DNA of 64,000 bases, from assembly GCF_020404845.1 (NCBI RefSeq), contig NZ_JAIOJZ010000005.1, forward strand, positions 124,001-188,000, in the 5' to 3' direction. The notes under the pieces are model-generated. The model searched no databases. It was not told the origin of the DNA and saw only the letters and a program-made list of their open reading frames with translations. Positions 35,583-44,279 of this stretch are shown piece after piece. The position numbers and the translations under genes are program-made. Source of the stretch: Streptomyces hyderabadensis. Its GTDB lineage: Bacteria > Actinomycetota > Actinomycetes > Streptomycetales > Streptomycetaceae. The stretch's first letter is position 1, and the number at the start of each line of letters is the position of its first letter.

Positions 35583-35927
35583 TCAGCCCGTTCCGTTGAT
35601 GCGGTCGATGGCCTGCCGCGCCTGCTCGGCCGGGGGCCGGGACGGCAGGGAGGACACCGAGGCCGGACCGGTCGCCGGCACCGGGGCGGTCACCGCGGGC
35701 GGCTGCTCGCCGGCCGGCCTGGCGTGCGACGCGGCCCGCGCGGAGCGCAGCCGGTGGCTCACCGCCTCGTCCAGCGTCACCGGGCGCTGTGTCTGCGCGG
35801 CCAGCCGTCCCGCCTCCTGGCCGAGCCGGGCGACGTCCTCCCAGGGCAGCCGCAGGACGAGGGCGACCTCGGCCTCGCCGTCGGGCAGGGCGTGCATCGC
35901 CGGAGCCGGTGTGACCCGTTCGTTCAT
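35583..35927 (-). CDS. Conserved hypothetical protein, 114 aa
   Basis: Starts at ATG 35927. The N-terminal part ('LPDGEAEVALVLRLPWEDVA', 'RLGQEAGRLAAQTQRPVTLD') reads as one beta-strand and one helix. The rest is Pro/Ala/Ser-rich with a short final helix ('AEQARQAIDRINGTG'). No domain recognised. No signal peptide or membrane helix. It is convergent with the oxidoreductase gene and divergent from the rhomboid gene. Confidence 0.65.
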   Translation of the reverse strand: MNERVTPAPAMHALPDGEAEVALVLRLPWEDVARLGQEAGRLAAQTQRPVTLDEAVSHRLRSARAASHARPAGEQPPAVTAPVPATGPASVSSLPSRPPAEQARQAIDRINGTG

Positions 35928-36062
35928 CGCCTGATCCTCACGTCGTCCCCGCGCCCCGCCTTCCCCGGGCCGCGGGCGGTTGAGAGGGCATACGTACACA
36001 CGGACGGGGGTGTTCAACGGGGCGGACCGGTTCATGGTGCGCCGGGCGGGCAGTAGTGTCTC

Positions 36063-36881
36063 GTGGTCATCCCCGTCCATGACGTGAACCCGGCGCGCCG
36101 CACCCCGTGGGTGACGTACGCCCTGATCCTCGCCAACGTCCTGGTGTTCCTGTTCACGCCCGGCATGACCGGGTCCGCGTCGGGCGACGGCAGCCTGGTG
36201 CAGATGTGCGACCTCCAGGCGTTCCTGGACCACTGGGCGGCGGTGCCGCAGGAGCTGCTCCAGCACCGGATGCCCCGCCTGGTGCCCACCGGCGCCGTCG
36301 GGGTCGGCCCGCAGGGGCCCGGCTGCGTGGTCGCGCCGCCGGGCTACGACAAGTCGCCGGAGCTGAGCGTGCTGACGGCGATGTTCCTGCACGGCGGCTG
36401 GCTGCACCTGCTGGGCAACATGCTCTTCCTGTGGATCTTCGGCAACAACGTCGAGGACCGGATGGGCCACGTCCCCTTCCTGCTGTTCTACGGCGTCTGC
36501 GGCTATGCGGCGACCTACGGCTTCGCGCTCCTCAACGCCGACTCGGCCGCCCCGCTGATCGGCGCGTCCGGGGCGATCGCCGGGGTGCTGGGCGCCTATC
36601 TGGTGCTGTATCCGAGGGCCCGGGTCTGGGTGCTCGTGCCCTTCCTGATCTTCCTGCCGCTGCGGCTGCCGGCCTGGCTGGTGCTGGGCTTCTGGTTCGG
36701 CCTCCAGGCGGTCTACTCCTCCGGCGGTGCCGTGTCCGACGCGGGCACCGTGGCGTACGTCGCCCATGTCGTCGGCTTCGTCGTCGGCATGCTGATCGCC
36801 TGGCCGCTGCGGCGGGGCACCCCGCCCCCGCCCGAGCCGCGCGGGCTGCTGTTCGGCCGGCGGGCGCGGCCCGGGTGGTGA
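36063..36881 (+). CDS. Rhomboid-family intramembrane serine protease
   Basis: A 272-residue polytopic membrane protein. It carries 'HGGWLHLLGNMLFLWIFGNN' (the H-x-x-x-N helix), the catalytic serine in 'LIGASGAIAGVLGAYL' (GASG), and the catalytic histidine in 'VAYVAHVVGFVVGMLIA'. A loop of about 60 residues between the first two helices contains two Cys that could pair outside the cell. Rhomboids cleave membrane-protein helices; the substrate is unknown. GTG 36063, just after a TAGTGT box. The C-terminal tail is Pro/Arg-rich. Confidence 0.93.
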   Translation: MVIPVHDVNPARRTPWVTYALILANVLVFLFTPGMTGSASGDGSLVQMCDLQAFLDHWAAVPQELLQHRMPRLVPTGAVGVGPQGPGCVVAPPGYDKSPELSVLTAMFLHGGWLHLLGNMLFLWIFGNNVEDRMGHVPFLLFYGVCGYAATYGFALLNADSAAPLIGASGAIAGVLGAYLVLYPRARVWVLVPFLIFLPLRLPAWLVLGFWFGLQAVYSSGGAVSDAGTVAYVAHVVGFVVGMLIAWPLRRGTPPPPEPRGLLFGRRARPGW

Positions 36882-36899
36882 GCGGCGGGCGGGGTGGGC

Positions 36900-38150
36900 T
36901 CAGGCGGGCGTCGCCTCGCTCTGCGCGACGGGGGCCGGGGCGGTCCAGCGGATGCGGGTGCTGCACAGCGCGACGGCGCCCGCCGACGCGGCCACGGCGC
37001 CCATGCCCCACGCCAGGCTGCTCGCCCCGGCGATGAAGCCGATGAGCGGCGGCCCGGCCAGCAGCCCCGTGGTGCCCATGGCGGCGACCAGCGTCAGCGC
37101 GTCCGAGCCCTGCCGGGCGGCGGCGGCGTAGACGCAGGGGGTCACGGCGGCGATGCCCAGGCCCATGCAGGCGAAGCCGGCGAGCGCGGGTGCGACGCCG
37201 CCGCTGACCAGGGCGACGGCGAGACCGGCACCGGCCACGGCGCTGCCCAGCAGGACGACCCGGCCGTCGCCCCAGCGGCCGCGCCAGCCGTCGGCGAAGA
37301 GGCGGGCGACGACCATCATCCCGGACACCACGGCGATGCCGAGCGGGGCGAGTTCCGCCGACGCCTCGGCGACGTCCTTCAGGTAGAGGGCGGACCAGTC
37401 GTTCATGGCGCCCTCGGCGACCGTGCCGAAGACCATGGCGCAGCACATCCACAGGGTCAGGCGCGAGGGGACGGTCCAGCGGCGGCGGGCCGGCTCCGGC
37501 GCGGCGGGGGCCGGTGCGCTGCCCGGGGCCTCCGGGTCGGCGGCGGCTTCCGCGTCGGCGGGGTCCGGCCGGTCGGCCGGGGCGTCCTCGTCGAGGAGTC
37601 CGGTGCGTGCCGTGACGCCGAGTGCGGCGAGGAGGACGACGGCGGCACCGAAGTGCGCCGGGACGGATTCGGTGGCGGCGGTCATGCCGGAGGCGAGCAG
37701 GGCCGCGAGCAGGGAGCCGGCGCTGAAGACGGCGTGCAGCCTGGCCATCGTGTTGCGTTCGTGCCGTGCCTCCAGGGCCGCGCCCTGTGCGTTCATGGCC
37801 ACGTTCAGACAGCCCACGAGGACCCCGTCGGCGCACATCACCAGCAGGGCCACCGGGTAGTTCGGGGCCGCCGCCAGGGCGAGCAGCAGCAGCGCCAGGC
37901 CCAGCTGGGACAGCAGGGCCAGCCGCCGCGAGCCCATCCGCCGCATCAGCCAGGCCACCGCCGGGAAGGACACCGCCGCGCCGACCCCCGCGGCCATCAG
38001 GAGCACCCCCACCTCGGCCGCGCTCAGGTCGAGGTCGGTCTTGATGGCGGGGATCCGCGCGGCCCAGGTGGCGTACTGGAAGCCGAGGGACAGGAACAGC
38101 GCGGCGATCGCCAGCTGGCCGCGCCGGAAGGGGTCGTGGAGACGGGACAC
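36900..38150 (-). CDS. Major facilitator superfamily transporter
   Basis: About 416 residues with 12 predicted helices. The N-terminal bundle starts 'LAIAALFLSLGFQYATWAAR' and has the loop 2-3 motif 'WLMRRMGSRRLALLSQ'. An acidic Asp/Ala/Pro-rich central loop (about 185-225) splits the halves. 'CADGVLVGCLNVAMNAQGAA' resembles the YbjJ/fucose-permease-like MFS group. Starts near GTG 38150 (TTG 38156 is adjacent to the GNAT stop and also possible). As last gene of the PhyH operon it probably exports the product or imports a precursor. Confidence 0.85.
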   Translation of the reverse strand: MSRLHDPFRRGQLAIAALFLSLGFQYATWAARIPAIKTDLDLSAAEVGVLLMAAGVGAAVSFPAVAWLMRRMGSRRLALLSQLGLALLLLALAAAPNYPVALLVMCADGVLVGCLNVAMNAQGAALEARHERNTMARLHAVFSAGSLLAALLASGMTAATESVPAHFGAAVVLLAALGVTARTGLLDEDAPADRPDPADAEAAADPEAPGSAPAPAAPEPARRRWTVPSRLTLWMCCAMVFGTVAEGAMNDWSALYLKDVAEASAELAPLGIAVVSGMMVVARLFADGWRGRWGDGRVVLLGSAVAGAGLAVALVSGGVAPALAGFACMGLGIAAVTPCVYAAAARQGSDALTLVAAMGTTGLLAGPPLIGFIAGASSLAWGMGAVAASAGAVALCSTRIRWTAPAPVAQSEATPA

Positions 38151-38156
38151 GCGCAA

Positions 38157-38735
38157 TCAGCTCACTTCGCGCAGGGTGCGGGCGGGCGGGGAGAGGGACG
38201 GGCGGGCACCGGTCTGCCGGGCGGCCGTCACCGGCCTGGACATGTAGACGGCGCCGCCGCCGTACGCACCGGCGGGCACCACTCCCGGTTCGGCGACGAA
38301 GCCGCGCGCCGACCAGAACGGCTCGGTGCCGCCCACGGCGACCAGGGAGATCCGTTCGTCCCCGCGCGCCCGTGCGGTGGCGGTGAGGTGGTGCAGGAGG
38401 CGCCGCGCGACTCCCCTGCGGCGCAGCCCCGGTGCGACGACGATGTCGTGGAGGTGGAGGTTCCCGGGCCCGGACGCGGGCGGCCCGCCCGGCGGCCCCT
38501 CCGTCCGCGTCAGGTCCGGGTAGCGGTGCGGCGGATAGGGCAGCGCGAGCAGGTAACCGGCCGTACGGGCGCCGACGTCCGCCACGAAGCAGGTGTCCGG
38601 TGACGCCGCCGCCCGGGACTGGAGCGCGGCCCGGCCCTCCGACAGGCCGAGGCCGGTGTAGGCGTCCCGCTCCAGCGCCACGACCGCGTCCCAGTCCCCG
38701 GCGGCGAGGGGGCGCACGCGCACGGTCTCAGTCAT
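38157..38735 (-). CDS. GNAT-family N-acetyltransferase
   Basis: A 192-residue GNAT protein: 'VRVRPLAAGDWDAVVALERD', 'CFVADVGARTAGYLLALP', and the acetyl-CoA loop 'HDIVVAPGLRRRGVARRLLH' (R-R-x-G-x-A), then 'ISLVAVGGTEPFWSARGF'. It starts inside the end of the decarboxylase gene (8-bp overlap) and ends directly before the MFS gene. In this operon it could N-acetylate an amine made by the decarboxylase; that is inference from context. Confidence 0.9.
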   Translation of the reverse strand: MTETVRVRPLAAGDWDAVVALERDAYTGLGLSEGRAALQSRAAASPDTCFVADVGARTAGYLLALPYPPHRYPDLTRTEGPPGGPPASGPGNLHLHDIVVAPGLRRRGVARRLLHHLTATARARGDERISLVAVGGTEPFWSARGFVAEPGVVPAGAYGGGAVYMSRPVTAARQTGARPSLSPPARTLREVS

Positions 38736-39936
38736 CGGCGGCGCTCCCCTCCGGGCGGCCCGCGAAGGCGTACGGGAGCGGGGCGAAGCCGTTGAAGCCC
38801 TGGGTGGTGTAGCTGGTCGCGTAGGCGCCGCTGGACAGCACCCAGACCGGGTCGCCGGACGCCAGCGCCTCGGGCACCGGGACCAGCCCCTCCTCGTGGG
38901 AGTAGGCGTCGTCGCTGTCGCAGCTGGGTCCGGCGACGACGGCCGGGACGTACGGGCCGTCCGGGTGGCCGGGGAAGACCAGCCGGTACTGCAGGGCGTC
39001 CATCTCGTACAGGCCGTTGAACTTGCCGCAGCTCAGGTAGAGCCAGTGCTGCCGTTCGCCGTTCGCGGCCCGGCGCCGGGTGAGGCGGGCGACGTGGGCG
39101 CGGATCGCGCCGTGGTCGGCGACCAGGTGCCGCCCGGGTTCGACGACGAACTCCAGGGGGCCGCCGTGGATCCGGCGCAGTTCGTCCATGCCCTCCCTGA
39201 TCACCGCGAAGATCTTGTCCAGCGGCGGGTCGAGCGGGATGCCGCGCCGGTCGCGGTAGCCGAGCGCGGGCAGGCCGCCGCCGAGGTTGACGTGGTCGAC
39301 GCGGATGCCGCGCCGGCCGAGGGCGCGCAGCACCTCGCCCAGGTCCTCCACGGCGCCGTGCCAGGCCTCGCCGGTCATCTGCTGGGAGCCGACGTGCACG
39401 GACAGGCCTGCCGGTACCAGCCCGGCGTCCCGGGCCGCGGCCAGCACCTGGACGGCGTCGCCGGGCGGGCAGCCGAACTTGTTGCTCAGTCCCCACACCG
39501 CGCCCGCCCCGCCGGTCGCCACCCGGCAGAACACGCGGGCGCCGGGGGCGTGGGCGGCGAGGGCGGCCACGTCCTGGAGGCTGTCGGTGGCGAAGGTGCG
39601 CACGCCGAGCCGGTACGCCTCGGCGATGTTCCGGTCGGACTTGACGGTGTTGCCGTAGTGCACGCGCCCGGCGGGCACCCCGGCCCGCAGCGCCTGCTCG
39701 ATCTCGCCGGGGCTGGCCGCGTCGGCGCCGGCGCCCCGGCGGGCGAGGGCGGCGATCACCTCGTCGACCGGGCAGGCCTTCGTCGCGAACCGCACCTGTA
39801 CGCCGGGCAGTTCGCGGCGCAGCGTGTCGTGGCGCCGCTCGATGCCGGCCAGGTCGTACACGAGCCGGTCCTCGGTGGCGGCGGCGAGGGCGGCGGCCAG
39901 GGGTGCGCTGAGGTCCGCGGCCGTCACCGCGCTCAC
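38728..39936 (-). CDS. Fold-type III PLP decarboxylase (ornithine/lysine decarboxylase-like)
   Basis: A 402-residue enzyme. The PLP lysine is in 'RFATKACPVDEVIAALA' and the barrel motifs are 'HVGSQQM' and 'VDHVNLGGGLPALGYRD'. 'EFVVEPGRHLVADHG' (phosphate site), 'GPSCDSDDAYS' (the Cys-x-Ser-x-Asp loop from the partner subunit) and 'SSGAYATSYTTQGFNGF' follow; the terminal F-N-G-F is characteristic of eukaryotic-type ornithine decarboxylases. It should release CO2 from a basic amino acid to give a diamine. GTG 39936 overlaps the DUF6271 stop (GTGA), so it is translationally coupled. Confidence 0.9.
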   Translation of the reverse strand: MSAVTAADLSAPLAAALAAATEDRLVYDLAGIERRHDTLRRELPGVQVRFATKACPVDEVIAALARRGAGADAASPGEIEQALRAGVPAGRVHYGNTVKSDRNIAEAYRLGVRTFATDSLQDVAALAAHAPGARVFCRVATGGAGAVWGLSNKFGCPPGDAVQVLAAARDAGLVPAGLSVHVGSQQMTGEAWHGAVEDLGEVLRALGRRGIRVDHVNLGGGLPALGYRDRRGIPLDPPLDKIFAVIREGMDELRRIHGGPLEFVVEPGRHLVADHGAIRAHVARLTRRRAANGERQHWLYLSCGKFNGLYEMDALQYRLVFPGHPDGPYVPAVVAGPSCDSDDAYSHEEGLVPVPEALASGDPVWVLSSGAYATSYTTQGFNGFAPLPYAFAGRPEGSAADD

Positions 39937-41261
39937 CGGGGCTGTCCCGCGGGCGGCGGGACGGGGGTGGCCCGGGCCGCGGCCACCATCGGCTCCCACG
40001 CCTCCGTCAGCAGCGCGAAGTCGGTCATGTCGCCGCGCGCCTCGTCGAGCAGCCGGGCGCGGCGGCCGGCCAGGAGGTCGGCGAACTCGGCGTACCGGCC
40101 GCCGAGCCGGCGGTACGCGGTGTCGAGGGCGTCGAGCCGGCGGACGTTCTCCGCGGTGTCCAGGCCGGTGCTCTCGCGGGCCAGGGCGGCGACGGCGGCG
40201 GGCCGGGCCCGGCCGTGCTCGTCCAGCAGCGTGTCGCCCGCCTCGGCCATGCGGTCGTAGACGTGGTGGAAGTAGAGCATCGACAGCAGGAACTTGGCCC
40301 AGCGCGTCTGGTAGGCGAGGAAGCCGGGGCCCGTCCGGCGTTCGCCGGTGTAGTAGTTGACGATGTTCCGGTTGTGCAGCACGCCCGGCAGCCGGGCGTC
40401 GTGCACGAGGTGGATGAGGAAGTAGTCGCTGCCGATGGTGTCCCGGGCGGGCGGCAGCGGCACGCGTTCGCTGACCGTCGGGCCGTGGAAGGCGATGTTG
40501 CACATGTCCACGCGCATCGGGTCGACCACCGTCAGCAGCGAGCGGTCCGCCGCGAAGGGCTCGGTGCCCGCGCCGGTGAAGGACTCCTCGACCAGTGCGC
40601 GCTTCTGCTCGGCGGACCAGCCCTCGGGCGCCCACAGGGAGACGACGTCGTGGTAGACAGCGGGGTCGGCGTCCCGTATCTGCGCGATGTCGACGGACAG
40701 TTCGCCCACGAAGGAGCTGCCGACCATGGCGACCCGCCGCCGCAGGAGGTCGTCCGGGAGGGCGACCGGCTCGGTGACGCGTGCCGCGGCGTCCGCGGCG
40801 CGTTCGCCCAGCGACAGCAGCTCGTGGTGGACGGGGAAGACCGTACGGCCGTCCACGCGCTGGTAGCGGCTGTCGGAGTCCCTGCGGTGGACGGACTCGC
40901 AGCCGAGCGCGGCCGCGATCAGGAAGGCGCGGTTGGTGCAGGCGCCGTAGGACAGTCCGTCGGGGAGCATCAGGTCGAGGAGCAGTTCGGGCTTGGCGCT
41001 GCCGGAGCGTGCCGTGACCCGGGCCAGGAAGTCGCGCTGGGCGGCCTCGTCGAGGTGGTGGGCGGTGATCCGGGGGTGCGCCGGCAGGCGCCGTAACGCG
41101 GCGGCGTGGGCGGCGCGGTCCGCGGGCGGGCAGGAGTCGAGCACCAGCAGGTGGACATCGATGTCGAAGTGGTCGGCGGCGTAGGCGGCTTCCGCGCCGA
41201 GGGCCGCGACGGTGTCCGGGCAGTGCCGGTTGGTGGGCAGGGTCAGGCAGATGCTGCGCAT
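39933..41261 (-). CDS. DUF6271-like protein with GT-A-type DxD motif
   Basis: A 442-residue protein. It starts 'MRSICLTLPTNRHCPDTVAA' and has a Rossmann-like N-terminal half ('FDIDVHLLVLDSCPPADRAA'), then 'LSYGACTNRAFLIAAALGCE' and 'SVHRRDSDSRYQ', where Asp-Ser-Asp resembles the metal-binding DxD of GT-A glycosyltransferases. The second half contains 'AMVGSSFVGELSVDIAQIRD' and a helical C-terminus. I recall this as DUF6271, with no assigned function. It overlaps the dioxygenase gene by 19 bp and the decarboxylase by 4 bp. A glycosyl- or related transferase is plausible but unproven. Confidence 0.72.
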   Translation of the reverse strand: MRSICLTLPTNRHCPDTVAALGAEAAYAADHFDIDVHLLVLDSCPPADRAAHAAALRRLPAHPRITAHHLDEAAQRDFLARVTARSGSAKPELLLDLMLPDGLSYGACTNRAFLIAAALGCESVHRRDSDSRYQRVDGRTVFPVHHELLSLGERAADAAARVTEPVALPDDLLRRRVAMVGSSFVGELSVDIAQIRDADPAVYHDVVSLWAPEGWSAEQKRALVEESFTGAGTEPFAADRSLLTVVDPMRVDMCNIAFHGPTVSERVPLPPARDTIGSDYFLIHLVHDARLPGVLHNRNIVNYYTGERRTGPGFLAYQTRWAKFLLSMLYFHHVYDRMAEAGDTLLDEHGRARPAAVAALARESTGLDTAENVRRLDALDTAYRRLGGRYAEFADLLAGRRARLLDEARGDMTDFALLTEAWEPMVAAARATPVPPPAGQPR

Positions 41262-42319
41262 GCGCCGTCCCCGGTGGCCTCGTGTCCGTCGCTGCCGTCG
41301 GTGCCGGGGTGCCAGGACTTCAGGCCCAGCAGCTTGGCGCCGAGTTCGGTCAGTTCGGCGGGGCCGTAGCGCTCGGACTCGTGCCGGTGGGCGTCGCCGA
41401 GGAGGGTGGCGTTCCAGTCGGGGGTGGCCAGGGTGCGCCAGGAGTCGATCCGGGAGTCGCGCAGGGTGCGGTGGGTCTCCAGCGCGGGCATCATCGACAG
41501 GTACTGCACCGCGCGCACGCCCTCGCCGGAGACGTTGGGGGCGACGCCGTGGGCCAGCAGGCCGTTCCAGATGAGCAGGTCGCCGGCCTCCAGGTCGGGC
41601 CGTACGACGGGCATGTCCTCGCGGTCGATCGCGGGCCGGATGGGGTCGCGGTCGTCGGGCTGGAGGGCCTTCCAGCGGTCGAAGCGCCGGAACAGCTCGG
41701 GGCAGCACTGGAAGCCGCCGTGGTCGGGCTTGGTGTCGTTGAGCGCGATGATGCCCTGGACGCGCTGCGGCAGGACACCGAGGGAGGTGTCGACGTCCCA
41801 GTGCAGCTCGATGTCGAAGCCGCGGTCGGGCTTGTCGATGAGCGCGCGGTCGCGGTTGCCCACGTTGGGCGGGTTAAGGTTGAGCCGGTCCAGGGTGACC
41901 CACAGCTCCTCGCAGTCCCACACGTCGACGAAGGCGTCGTAGACGCGCTGCGTCTGGCGGCTGTCCCAGATGAGCTGGTGGTGGTAGGCCTCGACGAAGC
42001 CGTAGATGTGCAGTTCCCGGTCGAGGTCGGAGCGGTACTCGCGGTCCTGGTACCAGGTGTCGGGGCGTTCGGGGTCCAGGCCCTGGAACTCCCAGGCGAA
42101 GTCGAGCAGTCGGCGTGCGGAGTCGGCGGGTATCGCCTCCTTCACGACGACGTAGCCGTACGTCTGCCAGTGGGCGAAGTCCTCCTCGGACAGCACCCGC
42201 AGCGGACGTGTCTTGTCGAGGTCGCGCAGCTGGGTGCGGGCCAGGTAGGTGTCGGCGTCCGCACTGAAGTAGGGCAGGTCCGACGGGGCTCGGTGGAGGT
42301 AGGAATCGGGCGTCGCCAT
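41243..42319 (-). CDS. Phytanoyl-CoA dioxygenase (PhyH)-type Fe(II)/2-oxoglutarate oxygenase
   Basis: A 358-residue double-stranded beta-helix oxygenase. The iron triad is visible: His-x-Asp in 'FDIELHWDVDTSLGVL' (about 185-200) and the distal His in 'WNGLLAHGVAPNVSGEG', with 'VQYLSMMPA' following. The N-terminal 'LSEEDFAHWQTYGYVVVKEA' is the usual PhyH entry. First gene of the minus-strand operon; likely hydroxylates the amino acid, amine or conjugate the operon handles. ATG 42319 is preceded by a CTGGAG site; an ATG at 42394 would add 25 unconserved residues. Confidence 0.9.
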   Translation of the reverse strand: MATPDSYLHRAPSDLPYFSADADTYLARTQLRDLDKTRPLRVLSEEDFAHWQTYGYVVVKEAIPADSARRLLDFAWEFQGLDPERPDTWYQDREYRSDLDRELHIYGFVEAYHHQLIWDSRQTQRVYDAFVDVWDCEELWVTLDRLNLNPPNVGNRDRALIDKPDRGFDIELHWDVDTSLGVLPQRVQGIIALNDTKPDHGGFQCCPELFRRFDRWKALQPDDRDPIRPAIDREDMPVVRPDLEAGDLLIWNGLLAHGVAPNVSGEGVRAVQYLSMMPALETHRTLRDSRIDSWRTLATPDWNATLLGDAHRHESERYGPAELTELGAKLLGLKSWHPGTDGSDGHEATGDGACAASA

Positions 42320-42583
42320 GTGGTGCTCCAGCTCCTCGCCGTCCCCCGGGCGGGCAACGGCGGTGTGTACGACGGTGGTCGGGCCGTCGCACATGAGGTC
42401 GGGTGGTGGCAGCGGGGCCCGCTCGCGGCACGGGGCGGCGGCGGGGCGAGGTCCGGGGTGGTCGTCACGGATGTCGTCGTACGGAAGTCGTCGCCACGGC
42501 GGGGGACTTCGCAGTCCGGCCGCGGCAGGTGCCCGGCGCGGAAACCGACGTCACATCCGTCCCTCGCCGAACTTGCGCCTCAC

Positions 42584-42599
42584 AATGGACTAGACCAAG
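42584..42599. promoter_or_regulatory. dre-like DasR binding site, copy 1
   Basis: AATGGACTAGACCAAG matches 12 of 16 positions of the DasR consensus ACTGGTCTAGACCAGT, including the central CTAGACCA. DasR is the GntR-family N-acetylglucosamine-responsive repressor. The site lies 135 bp before the GH3 start codon and 265 bp before the PhyH gene. Confidence 0.65.
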
Positions 42600-42694
42600 G
42601 TGGGGTGTCAACACCCGCCCCGACGAGGCGAGTTGTTACTTCCCAGTCATGAAAGGCGCCCTTGACACGTCTGGTTAACCTGAACGCGCACCCC

Positions 42695-42710
42695 CTTGGT
42701 CTATACCAGG
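42695..42710. promoter_or_regulatory. dre-like DasR binding site, copy 2
   Basis: CTTGGTCTATACCAGG matches 12 of 16 consensus positions (TGGTCTA and ACCAG intact). It lies 24 bp before the GH3 start codon, where bound repressor would block initiation or elongation. Confidence 0.7.
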
Positions 42711-42733
42711 AAGTCACCCGAAAGGCGCGCCCG

Positions 42734-44254
42734 ATGTCCTCCAACCAGCACAGCAGCGAGTTGCGTCGGCTCGCGCTCTCCGTCCTGCAGCCGGGTTTCG
42801 TGGGCACCGAGGCCCCCGACTGGATCCTGCGCGACATCGGCGACGGACTGGCCTCCGTCGTGCTCTTCTCCCGCAACATCGTCTCCACCGAACAGGTCGC
42901 CCGGCTGACCGCGCAACTGCGCGCCGAGAACCCCGACCTGATCGTCGCGATCGACGAGGAGGCGGGTGACGTCACCCGCATCGAGTCCGCCACCGGGTCC
43001 TCCCGGCCGGGCAACTTCGCCCTCGGCACCGTCGACGACGCGGAGCTGACCGAAGCGGTCGCCGCCGACCTCGGCCGGCAGCTGCGCGCCGCCGGGGTGA
43101 GCCTCGACTACGCGCCGAGCGCCGACGTCAACTCCAACCCGGACAACCCGATCATCGGCGTGCGCTCCTTCGGCTCGGACCCCGAGGTGGTCTCCCGGCA
43201 CACCGCCGCGTGGATCCGCGGGCTCCAGTCGTCCGGCGTCGCCGCCTGCGCCAAGCACTTCCCCGGCCACGGGGACGTCGCCGTCGACTCCCACCACGAC
43301 CTGCCCGCCTACCCGGCCGGGGCCGACGAGATCGCCGCCCAGGCGCTGCCCCCGTTCCGGGCCGCCGTCGCGGCCGGCGTGCGCGCGGTCATGAGCGGCC
43401 ACCTGCTGGTGCCCGCCTACGACCCCGACCTGCCGGCCACGCTGAGCCGGCGGATCCTGCACGGGCTGCTGCGCGAGGAGTTGGGCTTCGACGGCCTGGT
43501 CGTCAGCGACGCCATCGAGATGGGCGCCGTCACCCGCCGGTACGGCATCGACGGCGCCACCGTGAAGGCGGTCGCCGCCGGGGTGGACGCCGTCTGCGTG
43601 GGCGGCGAGAGCGCCGAGGAGGCCACCGTCGCGCTCCTGGTCAAGGCGCTGACCGCCGCGGTGACGGGCGGGGAGCTGGCCGAGGAGCGGCTGGCCGAGG
43701 CGGCGGACCGGGTACGGGAGTTCGCCCGCTGGTCGGCCGGGCTGCGGGCGGCCGGGGCCGCGCAGGACGCGACCGGGGACGGCATCGGGCATGTCGCCGC
43801 CCGCCGGGCGCTGCGGCTCACCGGCGCCGCACGGGCCGCCCTGCCGCTGACCGCCGCGCCGCACGTGGTCGAGCTGGCCCCGGTGACCAACATGGCCATC
43901 GGCAAGGAGACCCCGTGGGGCGTGGCCGGACCGCTCGCGGAGCGGCTGCCCGGCACGACCTCCGTACGGGTGCGCGGGCAGGAGCTGGAGGAGGGGACGG
44001 TCGCGCTGGAGAGCTGCGCCCTCGAACCGGCCGTGGGACGCCCGCTGGTGATCGTCGCCCGCGACGCCGCCCGGCACGCCTGGATGAGCCGCGCCGTGAC
44101 CGGCCTGACCGCCGCCCGCCCGGACGCGATCGTGGTCGAGATGGGCCTGCCGGGCACCGCCACCGCCGCGGCCGCCCAGATCTTCACCCACGGCGCGAGC
44201 GCCGCCTCGGGGATGGCCGCGGCGGAGGTCCTGACGGACACGCAGGCGCGCTGA
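42734..44254 (+). CDS. Glycoside hydrolase family 3 beta-N-acetylhexosaminidase (NagZ-like)
   Basis: A 506-residue protein without a clear signal peptide. GH3 signatures: 'IVAIDEEAGDVTRIE', 'DYAPSADVNSNPDNPIIGVR' with 'SFGSDPEVV', the NagZ loop 'CAKHFPGHGDVAVDSHHDLP' (K-H-F-P-G-H-G ... D-S-H), and the nucleophile in 'LVVSDAIEMGAV'. NagZ-type enzymes release GlcNAc from chitin oligomers or cell-wall muropeptides. Two upstream DasR boxes fit GlcNAc control. A C-terminal domain of about 170 residues resembles the second domain of longer GH3 proteins. ATG 42734 is preferred over the start at 42662, which would place both repressor boxes badly. Confidence 0.92.
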   Translation: MSSNQHSSELRRLALSVLQPGFVGTEAPDWILRDIGDGLASVVLFSRNIVSTEQVARLTAQLRAENPDLIVAIDEEAGDVTRIESATGSSRPGNFALGTVDDAELTEAVAADLGRQLRAAGVSLDYAPSADVNSNPDNPIIGVRSFGSDPEVVSRHTAAWIRGLQSSGVAACAKHFPGHGDVAVDSHHDLPAYPAGADEIAAQALPPFRAAVAAGVRAVMSGHLLVPAYDPDLPATLSRRILHGLLREELGFDGLVVSDAIEMGAVTRRYGIDGATVKAVAAGVDAVCVGGESAEEATVALLVKALTAAVTGGELAEERLAEAADRVREFARWSAGLRAAGAAQDATGDGIGHVAARRALRLTGAARAALPLTAAPHVVELAPVTNMAIGKETPWGVAGPLAERLPGTTSVRVRGQELEEGTVALESCALEPAVGRPLVIVARDAARHAWMSRAVTGLTAARPDAIVVEMGLPGTATAAAAQIFTHGASAASGMAAAEVLTDTQAR

Positions 44255-44279
44255 GGCGGAACCTCCGGGACGGAGTGCG

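Larger units (their letters stand above)
42320..42733. promoter_or_regulatory. Divergent regulatory region between the PhyH operon and the GH3 gene
   Basis: 414 bp without a convincing gene. It contains two DasR-type boxes (42584-42599 and 42695-42710). Between them, an inverted repeat GGGTGT-CA-ACACCC lies at 42603-42616 and a TTGACA hexamer at 42662-42667. The 260 bp nearest the PhyH gene are GC-rich and show nothing specific to my eye. Confidence 0.6.
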
